The notes beneath the pieces are model-generated. The model ran no database searches and had not been told where the DNA came from. It worked only from the letters and a program-made list of their open reading frames with translations. The translations under genes were made by a program, and so were the position numbers. A stretch of DNA of 57,764 nucleotides from Bacteroidota bacterium (lineage in GTDB: Bacteria; Bacteroidota; Ignavibacteria; Tepidaquicellales; Tepidaquicellaceae), in contig JAFDZO010000021.1 in NCBI GenBank assembly GCA_018266845.1, positions 1-57,764 of the forward strand. The letters run 5' to 3'. This document shows positions 1 through 7,677 of the stretch, piece by piece (positions within the stretch are counted from its first letter, which is position 1; the number at the start of each line of letters is the position of its first letter).

Positions 1-609
1 TTGAAATTGATTCCAAAAGAAAAAAAGTATTATGAAGATAGTTTCAGAATAAGAGATTACTTTTTCAATCTAAAGCTGTTCCCAAATGACATTGAGCCTA
101 CAATATCTAAAGGTCTTATAACGGATACTTTAGCTGCAGCATTGGTTTTGAAAAAATTTGACTGGGCAGAAACTTTTCTAAAAGAAACCTGCCTTTATCT
201 TTCTGAAGATTCCCGAAGTAACGAAATGAACTACCATCTTGGAAGATTAAAATTCCATACAGGAAATTATGAAGAATCAATTGACTATCTTAGCAAAGTA
301 AAATACACTCATGTCGGCGAAAAAATTAATGTAAGATTTTATTCTTTAATGAACTATATTGAATTGAAATCTTATCAACAGGCAATCTCAATGTTAAATT
401 CTATCCGCCAGTTTTATTTAGAGAGCAAAGAAATCCCCGAAATGTTTGCTGTTCTGGTCGAAAATTCATTGAAGTTTTTCAGGGAAATAATCCGCTGCGA
501 AGAAAACAATAAAAAACTGGATTATTCAATTCTTAAAGAAGCGCAAAACGCAGGAAGATACTACCAGAAGCAATACATACTTGCTAAGCTGGAAAAGCTT
601 AGTAAGTAA
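1..609 (+). CDS. Helical-repeat protein of unknown function, 5' truncated by window edge
   Basis: Only the C-terminal 202 codons are in the window; the TTG at base 1 is probably internal. The protein is all-helical and TPR-like, with repeated patterns such as NYHLGRLKFHTGNYEESIDYL near residues 77-96. It aligns by eye with the C-terminal third of the two long paralogues at 54653-56110 and 56152-57615: the same order of a paired-helix block, an 'E(Y/F)..SL.Y.SK' block, then a helix ending near 'R.FYL/YLYR'. I infer it is a third member of that family, whose full length is about 490 residues. No catalytic motif is visible. Function unknown. Confidence 0.7.
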   Translation: MKLIPKEKKYYEDSFRIRDYFFNLKLFPNDIEPTISKGLITDTLAAALVLKKFDWAETFLKETCLYLSEDSRSNEMNYHLGRLKFHTGNYEESIDYLSKVKYTHVGEKINVRFYSLMNYIELKSYQQAISMLNSIRQFYLESKEIPEMFAVLVENSLKFFREIIRCEENNKKLDYSILKEAQNAGRYYQKQYILAKLEKLSK

Positions 610-678
610 TTATCCCCGCCTATCGCCATCGTTCAATTTCATTTATCGCCTTGATTATAAAATTTTATTTTTTCATTT

Positions 679-697
679 TACATACAGTATGTATGTA
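679..697. promoter_or_regulatory. Perfect inverted repeat, probable TetR/AcrR-type operator
   Basis: TACATACA and TGTATGTA are perfect 8-bp inverted arms around a GTA spacer, ending 15 bp before the ATG of the TetR-family gene. The half-sites match those I recall for the E. coli AcrR operator (TACATACA...TGTATGTA). Position and symmetry suggest autorepression of the downstream regulator. Confidence 0.7.
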
Positions 698-712
698 TAA
701 TTTCATTATTAA

Positions 713-1309
713 ATGAAAAGAACAAAAGAAGAAGCCGAAAAAACCCGGGATAACCTGATTAACATTGCTCTGAGGGAATTTATCAAGCACGGAGTAGAAA
801 ACATCACGCTTGAAAATATTGCAGCAAAAGCAAAAGTAACGCGCGGCGCAATATACTGGCACTTTAACAATAAGGAAGACCTGCTTGACTCGTTCATAAA
901 GATAAAAGATGCCGAGTCGCTTGAGTTTACCAGAAGTATTTTCTTATCGGAAGATTCTGCGATGAACAGAATATTCAGGCTTATTAATGCAAACTTTCCC
1001 GAACTGAAAACGAGAAAACAGGAACTGAACTATGCAAGATTGAAGATTGACCTGTATAACTACTATCTCAAAAACGGAGATAACAGAAAAATCGGCGATA
1101 CGTTTGTAAAATATATAAAACTACTAATCATAAAGGCGCAGAGGGACGGCGCAATAAGAAAGAATGTTAATGCCGCAGAAACGGCATACACAATATACAG
1201 TTTAATAGGAGGAGCAACCCTCCGTTTCGCAACTAATCCCGGCAAGGATGACACTTTTAAAAAACAAAGAAAAATTTTTAAGACTTATTTTGACCAGCTC
1301 AAGCCCTAA
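713..1309 (+). CDS. TetR/AcrR family transcriptional regulator
   Basis: This 198-residue protein has the TetR N-terminal DNA-binding fold: helix 1 around residues 8-26 (TRDNLINIALREFIKHG) and the helix-turn-helix at about 32-52 (ITLENIAAKAKVTRGAIYWHF), followed by NKEDLLDS. YWHF after the recognition helix is typical of the AcrR subgroup, which usually represses efflux or envelope genes and is released by hydrophobic ligands. The C-terminal ligand domain is unassigned. A perfect palindrome lies just upstream. The next gene overlaps or abuts its 3' end in another frame. No efflux pump is visible nearby, so the regulon beyond autoregulation is unknown. Confidence 0.9.
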   Translation: MKRTKEEAEKTRDNLINIALREFIKHGVENITLENIAAKAKVTRGAIYWHFNNKEDLLDSFIKIKDAESLEFTRSIFLSEDSAMNRIFRLINANFPELKTRKQELNYARLKIDLYNYYLKNGDNRKIGDTFVKYIKLLIIKAQRDGAIRKNVNAAETAYTIYSLIGGATLRFATNPGKDDTFKKQRKIFKTYFDQLKP

Positions 1310-2714
1310 AATTTTTTTTAAAGCTAAAGCAATTTTTTTTCTTTTACTGCTTTTCGCCTCAGCTAATCAAGGTAACTCTCAAACTTTCGACACGGCTTAT
1401 GCGAGAAAACTTCAGACAGCTCTCAATACGCTAAGAGCAAACAACAATATAGTGGGCATGTCAGCCGCAGTTTATGTACCCGGTCAGGGTGTTTGGAAAG
1501 GAGCTTCAGGAATTTCAGAACCGGGCGTAAACGTTACTCCCGACATGGTTTTTTCAGTCGGAAGCATAACGAAAAATTTTGTAGCAGCAACAATTCTTCA
1601 GCTTGTTGATGCAGACAGCCTTACCTTAAACGACCGGCTGTACCAATGGCTGCCGCGCTATAATAATATTGACAGCAATATTACCATCCGTCAGCTTTTG
1701 AATCACACAAGCGGAATTTACAATTTTACGGATAACCCTTCATTCATTAATGCGGTAAATGCAAACCTGACAAGAGTATGGCAGCTTGAGGAATCGCTGC
1801 CGTATGTACTAGCGCCGTATTTTCCTGCCGGCGCTTCATGGCATTACTCAAACACAAACTACCTTCTGCTTGCCATGATAATAAAAAAAATTACGGGAAA
1901 TAGTTTCGGAGCTGAGATTCACCAAAGATTTTACTCTCCGCTTCAAATGACAGGCTCATTTATCGAAGTGGAAGATTCACTTACAACTTATTGGGTTCAC
2001 AACTGGGTAGATTTAAACGGCGATGGAATTTTAGATGACGCATCGTTCATTCCGCAGACATCTTTCGCATCTTCAACCGGAGGAGCAGGCGGTGTTATCA
2101 CGCGTCCTGAAAATCTCCTTATATGGCTTCGCAATCTTTACAAGCCGGGAGTGATACTTTCACAAAGCTCTCTCAGCGCAATGACAACTTTTACAAGCGC
2201 AAATATTTCCGGCGCTAACGGTTACGGTCTTGGAACAATGCGGTATAATGTGCAGGGAAAAACCTGCTGGGGACATGGCGGAAACAGCTTTGGGCATTCA
2301 TGCGTAATGATGTCTTATCCGCAAGATACAGTTTGCATCGCAATTATGATGAACATTGATATTAATACTGGACCCATAGCAAACAGCTTTATGAATACCG
2401 TTCTTACAAACAGACCTGTAGGAGTTTCAAACATCTCATTCGAAACACCGGAAAATTTTAAATTGTATCAGAATTTTCCCAACCCTTTTAATCCTGAAAC
2501 GAATATTAACTTTGATTTAAAGAACAGCGGACACGTAAAGCTTTCGGTATATGATTTGCAAGGAAAAGAAGTTGAGATTTTGAGCAATGAAAATTTAAAA
2601 GCCGGAAGCTACTCTTACAGGTGGAACGCGCAAAACTTTCCAAGCGGTGTTTATTTCTATAAGATTTCCGCAAACGGAATTGAAACCACAAAAAAAATGA
2701 CTTTGATAAAATAA
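1290..2714 (+). CDS. Secreted serine hydrolase of the class C beta-lactamase/D,D-peptidase fold with T9SS sorting domain
   Basis: Counting from the TTG at 1290 (474 aa), a signal peptide (KAIFFLLLLFASANQGNSQ) is followed by the beta-lactamase/transpeptidase-like domain. The SxxK motif is S92-I-T-K95, the YSN motif starts at Y186, and HGG starts at H329, so the catalytic set is complete. The last ~85 residues form a T9SS type A sorting domain with NFPNPFNPETNI and a final GIETTKKMTLIK. An ATG at 1248 would add an implausible extension overlapping the TetR gene by 62 bp. The product is probably exported and surface-anchored or secreted. Substrate (D-Ala peptide, ester or beta-lactam) cannot be told from sequence. 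Confidence 0.88.
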   Translation: MTSSSPKIFFKAKAIFFLLLLFASANQGNSQTFDTAYARKLQTALNTLRANNNIVGMSAAVYVPGQGVWKGASGISEPGVNVTPDMVFSVGSITKNFVAATILQLVDADSLTLNDRLYQWLPRYNNIDSNITIRQLLNHTSGIYNFTDNPSFINAVNANLTRVWQLEESLPYVLAPYFPAGASWHYSNTNYLLLAMIIKKITGNSFGAEIHQRFYSPLQMTGSFIEVEDSLTTYWVHNWVDLNGDGILDDASFIPQTSFASSTGGAGGVITRPENLLIWLRNLYKPGVILSQSSLSAMTTFTSANISGANGYGLGTMRYNVQGKTCWGHGGNSFGHSCVMMSYPQDTVCIAIMMNIDINTGPIANSFMNTVLTNRPVGVSNISFETPENFKLYQNFPNPFNPETNINFDLKNSGHVKLSVYDLQGKEVEILSNENLKAGSYSYRWNAQNFPSGVYFYKISANGIETTKKMTLIK

Positions 2715-2734
2715 AAAGTTGCAATCTCCGCCAG

Positions 2735-2780
2735 AAAAAGTCCGGGAATGTTTTTTTGTTTCCGGGCTTTTATTTTTTTA
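2735..2780 (+). terminator. Rho-independent terminator after the serine hydrolase
   Basis: A stem with arms near 2736-2748 (AAAAGTCCGGGAA) and 2759-2771 (TTTCCGGGCTTTT), containing G-U pairs, has a T-rich loop and is followed by a T tract. It ends the transcription unit before the glycan operon promoter. Confidence 0.75.
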
Positions 2781-2823
2781 ATTCTTGTTACAGCGCTCCG
2801 GCGTAGAAATCATACCTCCGCAA

Positions 2824-2851
2824 TTACAATTAATTTCAATTTTATTATAAT
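2824..2851 (+). promoter_or_regulatory. Sigma-70-like promoter of the surface-glycan operon
   Basis: TTACAA and TATAAT are separated by 16 bp and lie just after a terminator and 36 bp before the methyltransferase start. Transcription would begin near 2858 and include the GGAGGA ribosome-binding site at 2875-2880. Inferred from motif and position; start sites in this lineage may follow a different consensus. Confidence 0.5.
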
Positions 2852-2886
2852 TATTTTCTCTATAAATCCCAAGCGGAGGAAATTCT

Positions 2887-3582
2887 ATTTTACAATTACC
2901 GGAAAATAAAGATTATCTAGAGTGGGATACCTATGCCTGGTCTGAAGCGCTAAATGAATGGAGAAATTACCTCCGGCAAAATAAAATCCGCGGAGGAAAA
3001 GCTTTAGAGATTGGGGCAAAAAATGGAGGACTTACCCTATTCCTTTCAATTGAAACAGACGCTGAAATAATTAGCAGTGATTTGAACGGAGTAACCGGTA
3101 AGGCAAAAGATTTGCATAAAAAATTTAATGTGCAGGAGAAAATAAAATATGATAACGCCGATGCTGTTAATCTAAAATATGACTCTGAAACATTTGATAT
3201 TGTAATAATGAAATCTGTATTAGGCTCCGTCGGGAAAAATGATAATAAGAAAAACCAGGAAATTGCTGTTAGAGAAATTCACCGGGTACTCAAAACAGGC
3301 GGAGTTTTTTTATTCGCTGAAAATGCCGAAGCTTCCTTTTTGCATTCTGAAGCAAGAAAGTTTTTCAGAAAGTGGGCTTCGTATTGGAGATACTTAACTA
3401 AAAATGAGATGGACGGGATGCTGCAAATATTTTCAGAAAGAAAAATTTATACATTTGGATTTTTATCTGCATTTGCTCCCGGAGATTTCATTAAAAAAAT
3501 GATATACCATTTAGACAAAATTATCTCCCGGATAACTCCATCCTCATCTCATTATATAATTTACGGATACGCTAAAAAATAA
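2887..3582 (+). CDS. Class I SAM-dependent methyltransferase, probable ATT start
   Basis: The reading frame is open from 2866. SAM motif I (ALEIGAKNGGLTLFL) and the motif II acidic residue (SSDLNG) lie upstream of the first conventional start (TTG at 3082), so the real start must be earlier. A strong GGAGGA at 2875-2880 stands 6 nt before ATT at 2887, giving 231 residues. Motif IV-like (FDIVIMKSVLGSVG) and post-motif (EIHRVLKTGGVFLFAEN) blocks follow. As first gene of a glycan operon it may methylate a sugar or lipid-linked intermediate; that is inference. The use of ATT is the odd point; an ATG lost by mutation or a sequence error is the alternative. Confidence 0.75.
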   Translation: MLQLPENKDYLEWDTYAWSEALNEWRNYLRQNKIRGGKALEIGAKNGGLTLFLSIETDAEIISSDLNGVTGKAKDLHKKFNVQEKIKYDNADAVNLKYDSETFDIVIMKSVLGSVGKNDNKKNQEIAVREIHRVLKTGGVFLFAENAEASFLHSEARKFFRKWASYWRYLTKNEMDGMLQIFSERKIYTFGFLSAFAPGDFIKKMIYHLDKIISRITPSSSHYIIYGYAKK

Positions 3583-3588
3583 CGGAAG

Positions 3589-4593
3589 ATGACTGAAACT
3601 GTTTCCATAATCTGCGTTACTTATAATGAAGAAAAACTTATAGCGAGAACTATAGAAAGTTTCATAAGGCAGGAAACTAACGGGATGCAGATTGAGATTT
3701 TAATTATTGACGGTTTTTCGGAAGATGGAACGCGTGATATAGTAAATTCGTACACTAAAAAGTTTCCGAATATACGGCTTATTGATAATCCCGACAGGAA
3801 AAACCCTTATGGGCGCAACATCGGTTTATGCGAGGCAAAGGGAAATTACATCGCCCTTCTTGGCGCTCATACAATTTACGAGAGTAATTATATCCGCATT
3901 TGTATAGATGAAATAAAAAAAACAAATTCAATTGGAGTTTCAGGAAAAGTGATAACCTCTTTTGAAAGCGATGGCAGTGAAGCGCAGTTATGCGAGCTAA
4001 TTCTTACAAGCCCGTTCGGAGTTTCGGGAAAATCATTCAGGACTATCGAAGAAGGATATACCTCAATGGTAAACTTCCCTGTTTATAGAAGACGCGTAAT
4101 TGATGAAATCGGATTTTATGATACTGCATTACTCCGTAATCAGGATAATGATTTTAACAGGAGGATTATCGAAAAGGGTTTCAAGCTGTATTGCACATGG
4201 AAAACCTCCTGCAAATATTTTCCTTCTGACAGCTTAAAGCAGATTTTTTCGTATGCAAACAGAAACGGATACTGGAATGCGAAAAGTTTATCGGTGGCGC
4301 CCAAGTCAATGATGATGCATCATTTTATTCCTCTGCTGTTCGTTACGGCAGTGCTGCTGTTCGCTGCCGATAGTGTTGTAGGATTTTTTTTAGGCTCGGT
4401 AATACCTTTGATAATTTTTCTTCTCATAATTTTTACTCATCTCCTAACCGGATTTTTCTTTGCTCTTAAGATAAAGAAATTCAAAAGCGCGCGGAATATT
4501 TTTGCGCTTCCGTTTTTATTTTTTGCATTTCATTTTTCGTACGGCTTTGGGACTTTAAAAGGATTGTTTACACCAATGCCAAAAAAAATTTAA
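3589..4593 (+). CDS. Family 2 glycosyltransferase with C-terminal membrane segments
   Basis: This 334-residue GT-A enzyme begins with the GT2 signature (SIICVTYNEEKLIARTIESFIRQ) and carries IDGFSEDGTRDIV, the equivalent of the D-x-S-x-D-x-T nucleotide-binding block, at about residues 42-54. RNQDNDFNRRI near 180 fits the acceptor-site acidic region. Residues ~245-330 hold three hydrophobic segments, so it is membrane-bound, as in ExoA-like polymer transferases. The start has CGGAAG directly upstream and follows the methyltransferase by 6 bp. It probably adds a sugar to the lipid-linked glycan; donor and linkage are unknown. Confidence 0.88.
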   Translation: MTETVSIICVTYNEEKLIARTIESFIRQETNGMQIEILIIDGFSEDGTRDIVNSYTKKFPNIRLIDNPDRKNPYGRNIGLCEAKGNYIALLGAHTIYESNYIRICIDEIKKTNSIGVSGKVITSFESDGSEAQLCELILTSPFGVSGKSFRTIEEGYTSMVNFPVYRRRVIDEIGFYDTALLRNQDNDFNRRIIEKGFKLYCTWKTSCKYFPSDSLKQIFSYANRNGYWNAKSLSVAPKSMMMHHFIPLLFVTAVLLFAADSVVGFFLGSVIPLIIFLLIIFTHLLTGFFFALKIKKFKSARNIFALPFLFFAFHFSYGFGTLKGLFTPMPKKI

Positions 4594-4600
4594 CAATATA

Positions 4601-5710
4601 ATGCCAGTACCGTTTCTTGATCTAAAAGCACAATATAATTCAATCAAAAAAGAAATAGATTCCGCAATTGCTTCCGTGATAAATGACTCTGCTTTCATTG
4701 GAGGAAAATATGTAAAAGAGTTTGAACAAAATTTTGCAAACGCCTATGGTATAAAACATTGTATCGGCTGCGGAAACGGAACTGACGCAATTTACATTAT
4801 TCTCCGAATGCTCGGCATCGGAGCCGGAGACGAAGTAATCACCGCCGCAAATACATGGATTTCCACTTCGGAAACAATTTCGCAAACGGGCGCGCGCCCT
4901 GTATTTGCAGATATTGACAATGAGTATTATACCATTGATGAAAATCTAATCGAAGCAAAAATCACACCCAAAACGAAAGCTATTATCCCTGTTCATCTTT
5001 ACGGACAGGTTTGCAATATTGACAAAATAAAATCTTTGTGCGAAAAGCATAATCTTTATTTAATAGAAGACTGCGCGCAGTCTCATTTTTCGCAGTATGA
5101 AAATAAACTTGCAGGAACGTTCGGCATAGCATCGTCATTCAGTTTTTATCCCGGTAAAAATCTCGGAGCATACGGAGATGCCGGCTGCATTATCACAAAC
5201 GATGATGCTTTAGCAGAGCGGATAAGAAAGTTCGCAAACCACGGCTCAGCAAAAAAACACGAACATGAATTTGAGGGCATTAACAGCCGGCTTGACGGCA
5301 TTCAGGCAGCCGTTCTAAATGTAAAACTAAAGCGCATTCACGAATGGACGGAAAGAAGAATTGCAAATGCAAGTTTATATTCCTCGCTTCTTCATGAAAC
5401 GGGCGATGTTATCACTCCCGCAATAAGGGAGAACTCGAAGCACACTTTTCACCTCTATGTTATACGAACAAAATACAGAGACGCGCTGAAAAAATTTCTT
5501 GCGGAGAATGAAATCGAAACATCTATTCACTACCCTGCTGCCCTGCCGAATCTTGAAGCATACAAATATCTTAACATTCCTCCCGAAGATTATAAGCTCA
5601 CGAATATTTTTCAGAACGAAATTTTATCTCTTCCCATGTATCCCGAATTAACAAACGAGCAGATTCATTTTGTTGCTGCTAGCATTCGGGATTTTTTCTC
5701 GTCAAGATAA
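4601..5710 (+). CDS. DegT/DnrJ/EryC1/StrS-family nucleotide-sugar aminotransferase (first copy)
   Basis: This 369-residue fold-type I PLP enzyme has the family blocks GNGTDAI, GDEVITAANTWIST, PVHLYGQ, IEDCAQSHF and SFYPGKNLGAYGDAGCI. The PLP-binding lysine is K186. These enzymes transaminate 3- or 4-keto nucleotide sugars with glutamate. It differs clearly from the second copy, which has SFHAVKN around its lysine, so the two probably act on different keto-sugars or positions. The GNGTDAI/YPGKNLGAYGDAG pattern resembles 3-keto-hexose aminotransferases (FdtB/QdtB-like). That is a family-level guess, because no isomerase is visible in the window. Confidence 0.9.
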   Translation: MPVPFLDLKAQYNSIKKEIDSAIASVINDSAFIGGKYVKEFEQNFANAYGIKHCIGCGNGTDAIYIILRMLGIGAGDEVITAANTWISTSETISQTGARPVFADIDNEYYTIDENLIEAKITPKTKAIIPVHLYGQVCNIDKIKSLCEKHNLYLIEDCAQSHFSQYENKLAGTFGIASSFSFYPGKNLGAYGDAGCIITNDDALAERIRKFANHGSAKKHEHEFEGINSRLDGIQAAVLNVKLKRIHEWTERRIANASLYSSLLHETGDVITPAIRENSKHTFHLYVIRTKYRDALKKFLAENEIETSIHYPAALPNLEAYKYLNIPPEDYKLTNIFQNEILSLPMYPELTNEQIHFVAASIRDFFSSR

Positions 5711-5764
5711 TTTATGAAGTATCTTTGTAAAATTTCTTTTGTTATTTTTAAAAAAATTTTTTAA

Positions 5765-6982
5765 ATGATACCCTTTTATCTCCCCTACGTTAACGATGAT
5801 ATAATTGACAACCTGATTGAAACGATAAAATCCGGCTGGATTACAACAGGTCCGCAGGTGAAAATTTTGCAGGAGGAAATTGCAATCATTACCGGAGTTA
5901 ACCATGTGCTTTGTGTTAACTCAGCTTCCTCCGCATTAACGCTTGCTCTGCACTGGTTTGGAGTAAAGCCCGGAGATGAGGTTATAATCCCGGCTTATAC
6001 TTTTGCTGCGACAGCATTATCAGTGCTTCATCTCGGAGCAAAGCCCATTATGGTTGACATCAAAGATGATTTTTGTATTGATACTGCAAATCTCGCCTCT
6101 GCCATTACGGAAAAAACTAAAGCAATTATCCCCGTAGATATTGCAGGGCTTCCCTGCGACTACAACGAAATTTATGACGTTGTAAATTCAAAGGAAATCA
6201 GAAGCAAATTTCAGCCGCTGGGAGATAATCAAAAAAAGCTCGGAAGAATTCTCATTCTCTCCGATGCAGCCCATTCCTTAGGCGCTAAATATCACGGCAG
6301 ACCGACCGGCTCGCTTGCAGACATTAGTGTATTTTCTTTTCACGCCGTGAAAAATATAAGCTCGGCTGAAGGAGGAGCTATCTGCATAAATCTTCCGCAG
6401 CCGTTTGATAATAAAAAAATTTATGATTTCCTGCGCGTAGTTTCTTTTAACGGACAGACAAAAGACGCTTACGCAAAAACGATGGGCGCTGAATGGAAAT
6501 ACGATATTATTTATCCCGGCTACAAAATTAATATGCCGGATATTCTTGCATCAATAGCCGTGGCGCAGATTCAGGTTTACAAGAAAAAACTTCTTCCCCG
6601 AAGGAAAGAAATTTTTTCGCTTTACGACAAGGCTTTTGAAAATTATGACTGGGCTATCGCCCCTCCAACACGCACAAAGAAAAAGGAAACCTCTTACCAC
6701 GTTTACCTTCTAAGAATAAAAGATATTACAGAGAGCCAGAGGGATTTTATAATTGAGGAAATTTTCCGTAACGGCGTTTCCGTGAATGTGCACTTTCAGC
6801 CGCTTCCCATGCTTACTGTTTTTAAAAATCTCGGCTATAAAATTGAGGATTACCGGCTCAGCTATAAGAACTATTCTATTGAAATTTCGCTTCCTGTTTA
6901 CCCTCAACTAACAAATGAGAATATTAGCTATATAGTAGAATGTGTTGTAAAAGCATACAATAAGGTTTTAGGAAAAAAATAA
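5765..6982 (+). CDS. DegT/DnrJ/EryC1/StrS-family nucleotide-sugar aminotransferase (second copy, PglE-like)
   Basis: This 405-residue PLP enzyme starts IPFYLPYVNDDIIDNLIETIKSGWITTGPQVKILQEE, typical of the 4-keto-6-deoxy sugar aminotransferases (PglE/PseC/ArnB type). Other blocks are CVNSASSALTLALHWFGVKPGDEVIIPAYTF (split by eye), LSDAAHSLGAKY, and SFHAVKNISSAEGG with K196 as PLP lysine. Together with the downstream 4,6-dehydratase it would convert a UDP-4-keto-6-deoxy-hexosamine to the 4-amino sugar. It is ~36 residues longer than the first copy because of an insertion after the PVDIAGLPCDYNEIY block. Confidence 0.9.
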   Translation: MIPFYLPYVNDDIIDNLIETIKSGWITTGPQVKILQEEIAIITGVNHVLCVNSASSALTLALHWFGVKPGDEVIIPAYTFAATALSVLHLGAKPIMVDIKDDFCIDTANLASAITEKTKAIIPVDIAGLPCDYNEIYDVVNSKEIRSKFQPLGDNQKKLGRILILSDAAHSLGAKYHGRPTGSLADISVFSFHAVKNISSAEGGAICINLPQPFDNKKIYDFLRVVSFNGQTKDAYAKTMGAEWKYDIIYPGYKINMPDILASIAVAQIQVYKKKLLPRRKEIFSLYDKAFENYDWAIAPPTRTKKKETSYHVYLLRIKDITESQRDFIIEEIFRNGVSVNVHFQPLPMLTVFKNLGYKIEDYRLSYKNYSIEISLPVYPQLTNENISYIVECVVKAYNKVLGKK

Positions 6983-7065
6983 TTTCTTTAATTTTTCAAA
7001 TAAAAACCTTAAATTTTAACTGTTCTCGTAAAATAGCGTAAAGCTTGCTTGCGCTAATCTTATAA

Positions 7066-7677
7066 ATGATCAGATTTCTTGATCTTCTAATTTCTTTCTT
7101 CGGGCTTATTCTTTTCAGCCCTATACTGGTTATAGTTTCAATTTGCATTATTATTGATTCAAAATTACCGGTATTCTATACGCAATGCAGAGTTGGAAAA
7201 AATAATCGGGATTTTAATGTCGTTAAATTCAGAACTATGAAAACAGATAACGAAAGCAATTTTTTTTTAACTGCGAAGGAGAACGCCAGCCGGATTACAA
7301 AAGTCGGAGCCTTTTTGAGGAAGTCAAAGCTTGATGAACTTCCGCAATTGATTAATGTCCTCAAAGGCGAGATGAGTATTGTCGGTCCCAGACCGGAAGT
7401 AAGAAAATATGTAAACATGTATTCGGAAGAGCAAAAAGAAATTTTAAAAGCAAGACCGGGCATCACAGATTATGCAGCAATAAAATATTTCAACGAAGAG
7501 GCAATTCTGGCGAATTCCGATAATCCCGAGCAGCTTTATATTACAAAAATTTTACCGGAAAAAATCTTATTGAATAAATTATACATTAATAATATTTCCG
7601 TTAAAGAATATCTTAAGATTATATTTATCACTTTAAACTGTATTTTTAGACAAGGTATGGGGGAAACAAAGTCGTGA
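7066..7677 (+). CDS. Monotopic phosphoglycosyltransferase (PglC/WcaJ-type sugar transferase)
   Basis: The 203 residues cover the small bacterial sugar transferase family: an N-terminal membrane hairpin (residues ~1-30), P-V-F-Y-T-Q-x-R-V-G-K, FRTMKTD, LRKSKLDELPQLINVLKGEMSIVGPRPE and a C-terminal RPGITDYAA block. The length matches the minimal PglC form rather than the 450-residue WcaJ form. The enzyme moves sugar-1-phosphate from a UDP-sugar to undecaprenyl phosphate, the first membrane step of glycan assembly. Its stop overlaps the GTG of the dehydratase by 3 nt (GTGA), suggesting translational coupling. Confidence 0.93.
   Translation: MIRFLDLLISFFGLILFSPILVIVSICIIIDSKLPVFYTQCRVGKNNRDFNVVKFRTMKTDNESNFFLTAKENASRITKVGAFLRKSKLDELPQLINVLKGEMSIVGPRPEVRKYVNMYSEEQKEILKARPGITDYAAIKYFNEEAILANSDNPEQLYITKILPEKILLNKLYINNISVKEYLKIIFITLNCIFRQGMGETKS

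Noticed and set aside
665-897. Minus-strand ORFs of 62-65 residues opposite the TetR gene
   Set aside because: They are reverse-strand shadows without ribosome sites or family-like sequence; the same applies to most 60-140-residue ORFs opposite genes throughout the window.
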